64,000 bases of DNA from an uncultured Synechococcus sp. (GTDB lineage Bacteria; Cyanobacteriota; Cyanobacteriia; PCC-6307; Cyanobiaceae): the NCBI GenBank assembly GCA_913057985.1, contig CAJXPL010000003.1, positions 1-64,000 of the forward strand, in the 5' to 3' direction. Positions 55,725 through 64,000 of the stretch are shown one piece after another. A program made the position numbers and the translations under genes. The notes under the pieces are model-generated. The model ran no database searches. It saw nothing but the letters and a program-made list of their open reading frames with translations, and was not told the DNA's origin. The first letter of the stretch is position 1. Each line of letters opens with the position of its first letter.

Positions 55725-56081
55725 TTGAAAAGAGTCGTCAGTCTGTCGACGGGATTCCTGGTGAGTGCACTGCTGGTGTCCCCCGCTTTTGCCCAAAAGG
55801 TTTCGAAAGAAAACGTCCGTGCGCTGAACACCGCCAGGATGCAAGCTGAGTCCATCAACGGTGGCCTCAACAACTACAGAGCTTCGAAATGCATGTACGC
55901 CACCGGTAAGGGAGGTGGCAACTGCTTGAAGAATGCAAGCGATGGCTACCTGTTCGTGTTTGATGGTGGCTCTCCAGGCTGGCAAGAGGCTGGTGGTCAA
56001 CCCACTGTTGAAACTGAAATTCTTGTCTCTCGAGACGGAGCTTCGATTGTTGATGTTGTCTACAACGGTTCACCGCGTTAA
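55725..56081 (+). CDS. exported protein (118 aa)
   Basis: A TTG-started frame with a signal peptide (LSTGFLVSALLVSPAFA, cleavage before QK). The mature part, RALNTARMQAESINGGLNNY, SKCMYATGKGGGNCLKNASD, SDGYLFVFDGGSPGWQ, has two cysteines. No family recognised. A terminator follows. Confidence 0.6.
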   Translation: MKRVVSLSTGFLVSALLVSPAFAQKVSKENVRALNTARMQAESINGGLNNYRASKCMYATGKGGGNCLKNASDGYLFVFDGGSPGWQEAGGQPTVETEILVSRDGASIVDVVYNGSPR

Positions 56082-56114
56082 TTGAAGGATTCTTCCAAGA
56101 ATGTGGTTTGAATG

Positions 56115-56141
56115 GCCCCGCTGCTCAGGCGGGGCTTTTTT
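56115..56141 (+). terminator. rho-independent terminator
   Basis: GCCCCGC pairs perfectly with GCGGGGC over a 7-base loop and is followed by six T. It ends the transcript of the exported protein at 55725. Confidence 0.9.
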
Positions 56142-56394
56142 GTGGCTTGATTGAGCTCCATATCATTCGGGCATTCGAAGAACTGCAATCGATCTAAATA
56201 ATGAATTGACTGGAAGATGTGAATCTCGGCAGTGCGCAAGATGCTGTGAATACCGGGTTTCAACTCATCAAACTCGGAAAAAAAACTCATGCAAACGATA
56301 AATATCGGATCTGAGTGCCTCGTTCTCCATCCGCTCCCAGCTGTTGTTGAGCTGTTCCTGCAGAGAGGATGGGGTCCAGCAGCTTCAACGGCCC

Positions 56395-57222
56395 TTGTCT
56401 TCCGGCTCAGCCCTGCCGCCCCTGCGCTTGGCCGTTGTGGGTCATGTCGAATGGGTGGAATTTCTGGCGGTGGATCAGTTGCCCCGTCCGGGGGCCATTG
56501 GTCACGCCTTGCGGTCTCTGCAGGAACCTGCCGGTGGTGGAGCCGTTGTTGCGGTTCAGATGGCACGGTTACAGCAGCAACCCGTCCAGTTCTTTACAGT
56601 TCTGGGTCGTGATTCGGTTGGAGAAGCCTGCGTCAAGCGACTCGAGGATCTGGGCCTTGAGGTTCATGTCGCCTGGAGGGAGGCGCCAACCCGTCGTGGC
56701 GTGAGCATGGTTGATGGTGATGGTGATCGTGCGATCACGGTGATCGGCGAGCGGCTGACCCCATCCCTGGATGACGACCTTCCCTGGGAGGCCCTCGGCC
56801 AATGCGATGGACTGTTCGTCACGGCAGCTGATGCTCCTTTGTTGAAAGCCTGCCGTTCTGCTGCAGTTTTGGCGGCGACCCCGCGCGTTCGTTTGACCGT
56901 TCTTCAGCAGGCCGGGGTGTCCCTCGACGCCCTGATTGGCAGTGGCCTTGATCCGGGTGAACGGGTCGAGTCGGGGCTGTTGAACCCAGCTCCCCACACA
57001 GTGATTCGCACGGAAGGTGCCGCAGGTGGTTTCAGTCTTCCGGGCGGTCGCTACGACCCTTCGCCCCTTCCGGGGCCCTTGGTCGAGAGTTATGGCTGTG
57101 GTGACAGCTTTGCGGCGGGAGTGGTTACGGGTCTTGCGGCGCGCTGGCCCCTGCCGGAAGCCATCGCTTTGGGTGCCCAGTGTGGTGCCGCCTGTGCGAC
57201 GCGATTTGGGCCCTATGGATGA
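56395..57222 (+). CDS. PfkB-family carbohydrate kinase
   Basis: The 275-residue protein has LRLAVVGHVEWVEFLAVDQL near the start, GAVVAVQMARLQQQPVQFFT, and near the end ESYGCGDSFAAGVVTGLAAR, the GxGD anion hole with the catalytic Asp. PfkB enzymes phosphorylate sugars or nucleosides such as ribose, adenosine or fructose. The substrate cannot be inferred. The TTG at 56395 gives a typical short lead; a longer one begins at 56344. Confidence 0.85.
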   Translation: MSSGSALPPLRLAVVGHVEWVEFLAVDQLPRPGAIGHALRSLQEPAGGGAVVAVQMARLQQQPVQFFTVLGRDSVGEACVKRLEDLGLEVHVAWREAPTRRGVSMVDGDGDRAITVIGERLTPSLDDDLPWEALGQCDGLFVTAADAPLLKACRSAAVLAATPRVRLTVLQQAGVSLDALIGSGLDPGERVESGLLNPAPHTVIRTEGAAGGFSLPGGRYDPSPLPGPLVESYGCGDSFAAGVVTGLAARWPLPEAIALGAQCGAACATRFGPYG

Positions 57223-57282
57223 GTACTCTCCACGCGCGGTGGCTCGCGATATCGACAAAAATGCACTGAAACATCAGTTGTT

Positions 57283-57579
57283 ATGGCGCCCACCAAAAGA
57301 GAGATCCTTGCCGCATCGGCAGGCTGGGTCGCTGTCACGTTGAACGTGATTCCGGGCTTGGGTGCCGGCTACCTGTACCAGCGCCGCTGGAAGGCGTACT
57401 GGATCACGTCTGCTTTGGCGACGACGTGGTTTGTACTGGGTGGAGTGCTGGGACAGGGAGCTGAGGCCGCTGAAGAAATCCAAAACCAATGGATTGGCTT
57501 GCTTGGGCTCGTTGCTCTCGCGGCTGGAACAGCAGTTGAAGCCGGGCTCGCAGCGAAGAAATCTCGTGAACAGAACTGA
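57283..57579 (+). CDS. small membrane protein (98 aa)
   Basis: MAPTKREILAASAGWVAVTL, then VIPGLGAGYLYQRRWKAYWI and two further hydrophobic segments. The GLGAGYLYQRRWKAYW turn resembles TM2-type small membrane proteins. It follows the PfkB gene by 60 bases. Confidence 0.6.
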   Translation: MAPTKREILAASAGWVAVTLNVIPGLGAGYLYQRRWKAYWITSALATTWFVLGGVLGQGAEAAEEIQNQWIGLLGLVALAAGTAVEAGLAAKKSREQN

Positions 57580-57713
57580 GACGGGTTGCGGCCAGACCAC
57601 TCAGCTTCGGACCAGATCGACTTCAGGGTTTCCGGTCTCCTCGCCTGGGTATCTATGGCCTCAGTGCCAAGCGCTCTTGTTGGGGTTTGTCTTGGTGGGG
57701 CTTGCAGTGATCG

Positions 57714-60215
57714 CTACCCCTCGCGTCTGATCGCCTCGTCCTTCATCCGTTGAACCCGCTCCAAAACGGATTCATTGCTCATCCTGTTGTTCAGCCGCTC
57801 CACCAACAGTGGGAAGGCCAATGGGCTGGGCCGCGGAGTTTCAACGTGCAGCCATTCCTGGCTTGCGGCGCGTTCCAAGGCCGCCTCCAGGCGTGAGATC
57901 TCCAACTGGTCATCGAGCACCTCCTGCTGCGCCTGCAGCAGCAAGCGGTTGTTCGGCTCATGGCGGCTGAACACATCGAACAGCAGCGATGCACTGATCT
58001 GAAGCTGACCGGTGCTTTTGCTCGATCCCGGGAATCCCCGGTTCATCAGGCCTGCGATCTGGGCAATGGCGCGGAAGCGTCGCCGTTGCAGCTCGGAAAG
58101 ATTCAGTGCGTTCTTGAGATCCCGCTCCAGCTTTTGGCGGTCGAGCAGCAGGTCGATGTGGTCCTCCAGCAACTCCGCCATGGGGTAGCTCTTCGGCGCC
58201 AACAGCTCAAAGCCGTAGTCGTTCACCGACACCGTGATTGTGCCCCGCTCCAGACGGGTCAGTCGCGACGCCCAGAGGAAGCCGATGCCCTCATGCACGA
58301 ACCTCCCTTCAAAGGGGTAAGCAAACAGGTGTGTGCCTTCCCGGGTGCGACAGGTCTCAATCAACAGTTGCCCCACCGTCGGCAACACCGAGATGTCCTG
58401 TTGCCGATCAAACAGGGGCTTCAGAGCCTGCAGTTCAGCGTTGTCGAGATCACCACGGCTGGCGCGGTCCACCTCAAGACGCAGGTGATGGGTCAGCAGA
58501 TCGGAGAGGGCCATCTGCCCCCCAGCCCAGGCAGGCACCGTGCGCGTTTTCTTGGTGCTCACCTTCACGTAGGCGGTCATGTCGCGCAGCCGCACGAATT
58601 CCAGCTGGCGGCCGGAGAAGAAGAACACATCCTTCGGCTTCAGCTGGCTGATGAAGGTTTCTTCCACATGGCCGAGCACGGCACCACGAACAAAGCGCAC
58701 GGTGATCGCCGGTGCGGCCGTGATCGTTCCAACGTTGAGACGGTGCAGCCGGGCGATGGCCTTTTCGCGAACCCGGTAGCGCTGGCTTGTCTCCTCCCAC
58801 TCGAGCTTGCGGTAGCGGGGATAGGCACCGAGGCACTCTCCGCCCTGCTCCAGAAACAGCATGCACCAGTCCCAATCCTCCTGGCTCAGCTCGGCGTAGG
58901 CCGCACAGCTGCGCACGGCCTGCAAGGTCTGCTCCGGATGGAAGCCAGGGCCGCAGGCCAACCCTGTGAGGTGCTGCAGCAGCACATCCAAAGGGGCTTT
59001 CGGCGGCTTGCGTTGTTCCACCAGCCCCTCCGCCAGTCCCCGACGCACAGCACTGAGTTCGAGCAGCTCGAGCGCATTGGTGGGCATGAACAGCACCTGG
59101 GATGTTCCGCCGGGCAAGTGCGCTGACCGCCCCGCCCGCTGCAGCAGCCGCGCCAGATTTTTCGGACTGCCGATCTGCACCACCTGTTCCACGGGTTGGA
59201 AGTCCACCCCGAGGTCCAGGGAGCTGGTGCAGACCACCCAACGAATGCCGCCGGCCTTCACGGAGGCTTCGATCGCTTCCCGCTCGCTGCGATCAATGGC
59301 GCTGTGGTGCAGGGCCAATCCCTCTTCCATTTCCGGGCAGGCGAAGCGCAGACACTGGTGCCAACGTTCCGACTGATTGCGGGTGTTGGTGAACAGCAAG
59401 GTGCTGATGCCGGGATTGAGACGGGCCACCAGCTCCTCGTACATCCGCAACCCGAGGTGTCCGGCCCAGGGGAAGCCATCGATTGTCTCCGGAAGGATGC
59501 TCTGAATCTCCGTGCTGCGGGCAGGAGCGCCCCCGATCAGCTGTGGCTCACTTGCCGTTCCCAGGGCATGGCGCGCTGCCTGCTCGAGGTTGCCGATGGT
59601 GGCACTGATGGCCCAGGTCTGGAGCTGGGGGCGCAGCTGGCGCAACCAGCTCAGGCACAGCTCCGTCTGGCTGCCCCGTTTGCTGCCCATCAACTCGTGC
59701 CATTCATCGAGGATCACCGTTTCGAGTTGGCCAAACAGCTCTTCGGCCTTGGCGTTGCTCAGCAGCAGGGCGAGGGACTCCGGTGTCGTCACCAGAATCT
59801 GTGGTGGTGCCTTGAGCTGTTTGCTGCGTTCGCTGCTGCTGCTGTCGCCATTGCGGATGCCCACCCGAATCGGCCAGCCCATCGCCTCGATCGGTTCGCG
59901 GATCGCCAGCGACAAGTCGCGGCTGAGGGCCCGCAAGGGCGTGATGTAGAGCAGTCGTATTCCCTTCAACGGCTGCTCCTCCGCCAACATCCGCGCGATC
60001 GGTCCCATCACGGCGGCGAAGGTTTTGCCGGACCCTGTGGGCACTTGGATCAAGCCATTCCGCCCCGCCAGATAGGCGCTCCAGGTCTCCTGCTGAAACG
60101 GCAGCGATGTCCAGTTCCTTTGCGCGAACCAGTCATGAATCGGGTTCAAGCGAGGGTCGTCGGTTGATGGTTTGGCCTTGGCCTTCGCTTTTGCCTTCTT
60201 TTCTGAAGCTGCCAT
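57714..60215 (-). CDS. ligase-associated DEXH-box helicase (Lhr-like)
   Basis: The 833-residue helicase begins WFAQRNWTSLPFQQETWSAY, with Walker A LIQVPTGSGKTFAAVMGPIA near residue 60, the DEWH box in VILDEWHELMGSKRGSQT, motif III SATIGNLEQAARHA, and motif VI LLQRAGRSAHLPGGTS. The Lhr-core accessory region follows (HHLRLEVDRASRGDLDNAEL). It overlaps the ligase gene by one base, forming the ligase-associated DNA damage response pair. It would unwind damaged or recombining DNA. Confidence 0.9.
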   Translation of the reverse strand: MAASEKKAKAKAKAKPSTDDPRLNPIHDWFAQRNWTSLPFQQETWSAYLAGRNGLIQVPTGSGKTFAAVMGPIARMLAEEQPLKGIRLLYITPLRALSRDLSLAIREPIEAMGWPIRVGIRNGDSSSSERSKQLKAPPQILVTTPESLALLLSNAKAEELFGQLETVILDEWHELMGSKRGSQTELCLSWLRQLRPQLQTWAISATIGNLEQAARHALGTASEPQLIGGAPARSTEIQSILPETIDGFPWAGHLGLRMYEELVARLNPGISTLLFTNTRNQSERWHQCLRFACPEMEEGLALHHSAIDRSEREAIEASVKAGGIRWVVCTSSLDLGVDFQPVEQVVQIGSPKNLARLLQRAGRSAHLPGGTSQVLFMPTNALELLELSAVRRGLAEGLVEQRKPPKAPLDVLLQHLTGLACGPGFHPEQTLQAVRSCAAYAELSQEDWDWCMLFLEQGGECLGAYPRYRKLEWEETSQRYRVREKAIARLHRLNVGTITAAPAITVRFVRGAVLGHVEETFISQLKPKDVFFFSGRQLEFVRLRDMTAYVKVSTKKTRTVPAWAGGQMALSDLLTHHLRLEVDRASRGDLDNAELQALKPLFDRQQDISVLPTVGQLLIETCRTREGTHLFAYPFEGRFVHEGIGFLWASRLTRLERGTITVSVNDYGFELLAPKSYPMAELLEDHIDLLLDRQKLERDLKNALNLSELQRRRFRAIAQIAGLMNRGFPGSSKSTGQLQISASLLFDVFSRHEPNNRLLLQAQQEVLDDQLEISRLEAALERAASQEWLHVETPRPSPLAFPLLVERLNNRMSNESVLERVQRMKDEAIRREG

Positions 60216-61870
60216 CAGCGGTTCTCGATCAATGTCATCGCGGTCTGGAGTGAATCCGCTTCATCGGCGGGTTTGTCGCGTCGCCAGCGCAGGATCCGCG
60301 GGAAACGCACGGCGATGCCGGATTTATGGCGTTTTGAGGGGTGGATGCCCTCAAAGCCGATTTCAAACACCAGCTCGGTTTTCAGGGACCGTGCCGGCCC
60401 GAAGCGCTGCAGGGTGTTGCGTCGGATCCAGCGGTCCAGCTCGAGGATTTCGGCATCGTTGAGGCCGGAATAGGCCTTGGCGAAGGTCACCAACTGCGGC
60501 TCTTCAGCGTTGGTCCAGAGGCCGAAGGTGTAATCGGTGAACAGGTTGGCGCGACGCCCACTGCCGGCCTGGGCATAGAGGAGCACCGCATCGAGGGTCA
60601 TCGGCTCCAGCTTGTGTTTCCACCAGTTGCCCCGTTTGCGGCCGCTCAGGTAGGGCGATTCCGCCTGTTTGATCATCAGCCCTTCGGCGTTGTGCTGACG
60701 GGCCTGGTTGCGCTGTGTCTCCAGTTCCTCCCAGGAGTCGATCGACCAGGACGGGCTCTGCTTCAGCCGCCACGACTCGGGATGTTCGATGCTGCCCAGC
60801 AGCGCAGCCAGCTGCTGCTGGCGCTGCCGTAATCCCTGCTGGCGGATGTCCACGCCCTGATGTTCCAGCAGGTCGTAGGCGATGAACCGCATCGGGCAAT
60901 CCCGTTTCAACGTTGCTCCAACGGTTTTGCGGCCCAGCCGTCGTTGCAGCTGATCAAAGCCAAGCGGCGCGGTGGCGTCCTGTTGCCAGCAGATCAGCTC
61001 GCCGTCTAGAACGCTGCCGGATGGCAAGGCCTTGGCCACCTCCACAAGCTCAGGGAAGCTCTCGTTGACCAGCTCTTCTCCACGGCTCCAGAGGTAGACG
61101 CCGGAGCCGCGATGAATCAGCTGACCGCGGATTCCATCCCATTTCCACTCCAGTTGCCAATCCCTCGCCGATGTCTCCAGCAGTCGGTCGGGTTCCAGGG
61201 GACTGGCGAGATAGAAGGGGTAGGGGGTGCCGCTGGAACGGTGTTCATCCGCCGTCGCGCAGGCGGTGAGTTGCCTGAAGCGCTCTGCGGAGGGCTCAAA
61301 GCCGCCCATCAGCCGTTGCACCACAAGGCTTTCTTCGAGATCAAATGCTTCGGCGATGGCCCGGCTGATCAGGCCTGTCGACACGCCGACACGGAATCCC
61401 CCCGTGAGCAACTTATTAACGATGAAGTGCTGGTCGAGCGGGGTTCGGTGCCATAGCCAGATCACAGCATTGGCCTGATCGTCGTCGCTTCTGGTGCTGA
61501 TGGCCGGCAGCAGGGTGTCCATCCACCAGCTCAGGGGCATGTCTCCATCACCGCTGGGCAGATCCGGATCGCTTGCTTTGACGCATTCCTGCACGGCGGG
61601 CCAGAGCAGGCTGATGGTTTCGGCTGAGTCGCCCACCTGGCCGTAGCAGTCGTCGATCAGCCAATCCGGAAGACCACCGCGGTCCCGCAGGATGTCGCGG
61701 AGTCGGCGACCGGTGATCAGGCGCCTGCGGCGCTTGCCCAGCAGCAGCGTCAACGCCCAGGCCGCCTCCCCTGCTTCGACCCCCTGAAAGTGATCCACCA
61801 GCGCTTGCACCTTGGCCTTGGTGCCCGTGACCTGATCCAGCTGATTGAACAGGTTCTGAAAGGCACGCAT
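60215..61870 (-). CDS. ATP-dependent DNA ligase
   Basis: The 551-residue protein is a stand-alone ATP-dependent DNA ligase. The nucleotidyl-transfer motif is WQLEWKWDGIRGQLIHRG (Lys nucleophile KWDG near residue 205); EGLMIKQAESPYLSGRKRGN and WWKHKLEPMTLDAVLL carry motifs IV-V; the OB-fold part follows. It is coupled to the helicase gene downstream. The start MRAFQNLFNQLDQ at 61870 is chosen over upstream in-frame ATGs. Confidence 0.9.
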   Translation of the reverse strand: MRAFQNLFNQLDQVTGTKAKVQALVDHFQGVEAGEAAWALTLLLGKRRRRLITGRRLRDILRDRGGLPDWLIDDCYGQVGDSAETISLLWPAVQECVKASDPDLPSGDGDMPLSWWMDTLLPAISTRSDDDQANAVIWLWHRTPLDQHFIVNKLLTGGFRVGVSTGLISRAIAEAFDLEESLVVQRLMGGFEPSAERFRQLTACATADEHRSSGTPYPFYLASPLEPDRLLETSARDWQLEWKWDGIRGQLIHRGSGVYLWSRGEELVNESFPELVEVAKALPSGSVLDGELICWQQDATAPLGFDQLQRRLGRKTVGATLKRDCPMRFIAYDLLEHQGVDIRQQGLRQRQQQLAALLGSIEHPESWRLKQSPSWSIDSWEELETQRNQARQHNAEGLMIKQAESPYLSGRKRGNWWKHKLEPMTLDAVLLYAQAGSGRRANLFTDYTFGLWTNAEEPQLVTFAKAYSGLNDAEILELDRWIRRNTLQRFGPARSLKTELVFEIGFEGIHPSKRHKSGIAVRFPRILRWRRDKPADEADSLQTAMTLIENR

Positions 61871-61989
61871 GCGCGCTGGAAAGGGATGGATGGAAAGCCC
61901 CGCCATCCTGACAAGACATTTTGTGAGCAGTGCTGGAAATCCGGCGGAGACCTGTGTTGATCTGAGCGACAGCTTCCTGAAACAGCCGG

Positions 61990-62250
61990 ATGGCACTCCT
62001 CTGGGACAACCTCTCGCAACAACTCAGCAGCGTGCGCGCTACCGCCTCAGCCACGGCCGTCGTCACCCCCGTGGCTGGCTCCGGCACATCGGATGATCCA
62101 TCCGACCGTCGTCGTCGTCTTCAGAAGGCGCTTGAGGCCGTGAAAGACAGCGGCAACGCCATGATGATCGAATCGCTCACAGCCGCGATCGAAGGTCGCG
62201 AAGCAAACCTCAACCTCCCCGAGCTGCCGGACGGCATCGCCAAGTTTTAG
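61990..62250 (+). CDS. small hypothetical protein (86 aa)
   Basis: MALLWDNLSQQLSSVRATAS, then RRRLQKALEAVKDSGNAMMI and GREANLNLPELPDGIAKF. It lies on the opposite strand between the ligase and the exonuclease genes, separating them. No family recognised. Confidence 0.6.
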   Translation: MALLWDNLSQQLSSVRATASATAVVTPVAGSGTSDDPSDRRRRLQKALEAVKDSGNAMMIESLTAAIEGREANLNLPELPDGIAKF

Positions 62251-63233
62251 TCCGACTCCCCTTCGAACAGGGTGTCCAGCGGTTCTGCATCCACACCCTC
62301 CACCTCCCGCAGGTAACGGGCCAGAACGTCACTCTGTCCATGGGTGACGTACACCTTGCGGGCGCCGCTGTCGCGAACGGTCTGGATCAGTCCAGGCCAG
62401 TCGGCATGATCACTGAGCACGAATCCCCGCTCGTAGCCCCGCCGTCGACGGGCTCCGCGCACGGCCATCCAGCCGGAGGCAAAGGCGGTTTGGGGTGACT
62501 TGAAGCGGCGCATCCAGCTGGAGCGATGGGCCGACGGCGGCGCCAGGATCAACCGCCCTTCGAGCGGATCCTTTCGGGGCAGTTCGCTGACGGGACGACT
62601 GGGGGTCATCGGAACCCCTGCCTCGCGGTAGTGGCGGGTCACGGTTTCAACGGCGCCGTGCAGCAGCACCTCCTCCTCCACGCCGATGGCCTTCAGTTCA
62701 GCCAGCAAGCGTTGGGCTTTGCCGAAGGCGTAGCAGAACAGCAGGGATGGTCTGCTGCGATCACGGCTCCACCAGGCATGGATCTCCTTGGCCACCTGCT
62801 CACCGCTTTGCCAGCGATAGATCGGCATTCCGAAGGTGGCTTCGGTGATCAACACATCGCAGCGCACCGGTTCGAAGGGGTCACAGCTGGGGTCGTCATC
62901 CCGTTTGTAATCCCCACTGACCACCCACACCTCACCCTCTGATTCCAGACGGATCTGCGCCGAACCAAGCACGTGTCCGGCGCTGTGAAACGACACCTTG
63001 CATTGCCCCAGCCAGTGTTCTTCGCCGTAGGCCACTGGGTGAAGGGTGATGTCCTTTCCGAGCCTCTGGCGCAGCACCCCTTCACTGGAGGCCACAGCCC
63101 AGTACTCCCCGCATCCGGGGCGGGCGTGGTCGGCATGGGCGTGGGTGATCAGGGCCCGGGGAACCGGACGCCATGGGTCGACCCAGGCCTTCGCGGCACG
63201 GCAATACAACCCCTCCGGTGTGCGTTCGATCAA
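62247..63233 (-). CDS. ligase-associated DNA exonuclease (metallo-beta-lactamase fold)
   Basis: The 328-residue protein has RALITHAHADHARPGCG (HxHxDH metal motif), SFHSAGHVLGSAQIRLESEG and VWVVSGDYKRDDDPSCDPFE, then DHADWPGLIQTVRDSGARKV near the end. It belongs to the beta-CASP/Artemis-like group often found with this ligase and helicase. The TTG at 63233 gives a start close to the family's (IERTPEGLYC); the ATG at 63302 would overlap the next gene. It should trim DNA ends before ligation. Confidence 0.85.
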   Translation of the reverse strand: MIERTPEGLYCRAAKAWVDPWRPVPRALITHAHADHARPGCGEYWAVASSEGVLRQRLGKDITLHPVAYGEEHWLGQCKVSFHSAGHVLGSAQIRLESEGEVWVVSGDYKRDDDPSCDPFEPVRCDVLITEATFGMPIYRWQSGEQVAKEIHAWWSRDRSRPSLLFCYAFGKAQRLLAELKAIGVEEEVLLHGAVETVTRHYREAGVPMTPSRPVSELPRKDPLEGRLILAPPSAHRSSWMRRFKSPQTAFASGWMAVRGARRRRGYERGFVLSDHADWPGLIQTVRDSGARKVYVTHGQSDVLARYLREVEGVDAEPLDTLFEGESD

Positions 63234-63300
63234 GCTCCGCCGCCGATCGCTGCAAACAGTCTGAAAGGCCCATACCTTGAGCGCGTTCGACCCGCTTGCC

Positions 63301-63534
63301 ATGAAGCTGCTCGCTGCCGCTCTGTTTGTTTCAGCCCTGGCTGTGCCCAGTTCCGCTTTGGCTCAGAAAAAGATTCCCAAGGCCCAAGGCCACAACCAAT
63401 GCCCCCTGGGTTATGTCAACACCCTGGGCACCACCTGTGTGTCTCCGATCTATTACGAGATGAAGCCCACCAACGGTGAAGCCTGCCCCTCCGGCTGGAT
63501 GAATGTTGGCGCTGGCTATTGCCGTAAGAAGTAA
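63301..63534 (+). CDS. small exported cysteine-rich protein (77 aa)
   Basis: A signal peptide (LLAAALFVSALAVPSSALA, cleavage before QKK) and a mature protein with four cysteines (NQCPLGYVNTLGTTCVSPIY, then GEACPSGWMNVGAGYCRKK). The C-P-x-G-(W/Y)-(M/V)-N repeat suggests two similar disulfide-bonded halves. Confidence 0.6.
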   Translation: MKLLAAALFVSALAVPSSALAQKKIPKAQGHNQCPLGYVNTLGTTCVSPIYYEMKPTNGEACPSGWMNVGAGYCRKK

Positions 63535-63966
63535 TCAATTCAGTGGCTGAGGCCTTAGGCCACTCCAGCGCTCCAGGGTGTTGATCGATTGAACACCCTG
63601 GAGTCGCGTTGATCCCGGCCGTGTCCAGGTGGGGATGGATCGAATGTTTTCATCCCTGCACTGCCTGAGCTGGTCGGGGTACTTGTCGGGCAGACCGCAT
63701 TCCACGTAGTTCAGGATGGCTCCGGCCTGTTTGCCAAAGAGCTTCATCTGCTCTTTGCAGGCAGGGCACCAATGGGCTCCAAAAAAGCTGGCGCCCACCG
63801 TGTTGAGTTGCTCGGCCAACTTGATTGTTTGTTCTGTGGACTCCGTTGCGGGTTCAGGAATCGGTTGGTTCCACGGTTGTGCAGCCGCTGCGGTGCACAA
63901 CGTCCCCGCCATCGCTGCCATCAAGGTCAGAACCCTGATGCCCTTGGGCTGGATGACGGGGGCCAT
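63535..63966 (-). CDS. exported thioredoxin-like protein
   Basis: The 143-residue protein has a signal peptide (RVLTLMAAMAGTLCTAAAAQ) and a thioredoxin-like core with the redox pair in ASFFGAHWCPACKEQMKLFG (CPAC). It resembles the thioredoxin-like domain found with VKOR proteins in cyanobacteria, and would act on periplasmic or lumenal thiols. SIPTWTRPGSTRLQGVQSIN fits the cis-Pro loop. Complete within the window. Confidence 0.75.
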   Translation of the reverse strand: MAPVIQPKGIRVLTLMAAMAGTLCTAAAAQPWNQPIPEPATESTEQTIKLAEQLNTVGASFFGAHWCPACKEQMKLFGKQAGAILNYVECGLPDKYPDQLRQCRDENIRSIPTWTRPGSTRLQGVQSINTLERWSGLRPQPLN

Positions 63967-64000
63967 GAATCGCAGGGGTTGGATTGTCGAAAATTTATTC

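Noticed and set aside
57580-57713. A short hydrophobic frame before 57730 on the plus strand
   Set aside because: Only about 17 hydrophobic codons without a proper start could be seen, too little to call a gene.
1-64000. CRISPR arrays or rRNA operons
   Set aside because: No regularly spaced identical repeats and no rRNA-like stretches were found on reading both strands.

Overview
The window looks like a chromosome segment of a marine Synechococcus (subcluster 5.1 type). Evidence from the sequence: a phycoerythrin-type phycobilisome rod linker, a high-light-inducible protein, a cyanobacterial AbrB-like regulator, a DUF1651 protein (a family typical of marine picocyanobacteria), a periplasmic Cu/Zn superoxide dismutase, a manganese ABC transporter, a fairly GC-rich composition, and many closely packed 40-100 residue proteins. 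No rRNA, tRNA or CRISPR array was recognised.

Layout. 1-2,840: eroded accessory DNA. It holds a truncated DUF4236 copy, a MazEF/PemIK-like toxin-antitoxin pair with a frameshifted toxin, an intact DUF4236 gene, a truncated RecB-like nuclease and an intact Phd/VapC-type pair with a likely operator. 2,889-9,215: an HD hydrolase coupled to a PD-(D/E)XK protein, a D-2-hydroxyacid dehydrogenase, a methyltransferase, secreted proteins and a LuxR regulator. 9,415-16,137: the orphan linker, small proteins, a cytochrome P450, a lipocalin-like protein, cyAbrB and TerB. 16,248-26,810: small proteins, SelO with DUF924, an HpnB-like glycosyltransferase, an RRM protein, SodC, YccF, a sugar-nucleotide-type SDR protein and a DCC oxidoreductase. 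26,810-33,420: a serine hydrolase, a uridine-kinase-like protein, a LexA-type box before a DUF1651 gene, a cluster of DnaA-box-like sites, a frameshifted 2Fe-2S ferredoxin, and endonuclease III. 33,515-37,461: mntC, mntA and mntB, with an opposite-strand acyltransferase between mntA and mntB. 37,486-41,712: an ABC ATPase with NUDIX and fibrillin-like genes, an Hli protein and a methyltransferase.

41,709-51,110 is the most interesting part: an integrated mobile element of about 9.3 kb that splits an alpha/beta-hydrolase (lipase-like) gene. A 24-codon 5' stub remains on the left and the hydrolase body on the right. The element carries an excisionase-like HTH protein, a primase/DUF3987 helicase followed by GGGAAGG iterons (a possible replication origin), a short tyrosine recombinase, an AT-rich control region with TGATATCA operators, a row of small genes including a TerS-like protein, and a large tyrosine integrase coupled to an HNH nuclease with two N-terminal SANT/Myb-like repeats. 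No capsid or tail genes are present. It resembles a phage satellite or tycheposon-like element rather than a prophage.

51,816-64,000: host genes again. They include a J-domain protein, DUF1543, a PfkB sugar kinase, and a DNA-repair set of Lhr-type helicase, ATP-dependent DNA ligase and metallo-beta-lactamase exonuclease, ending with a thioredoxin-like secreted protein.

All family assignments come from reading motifs by eye. No database search was run.
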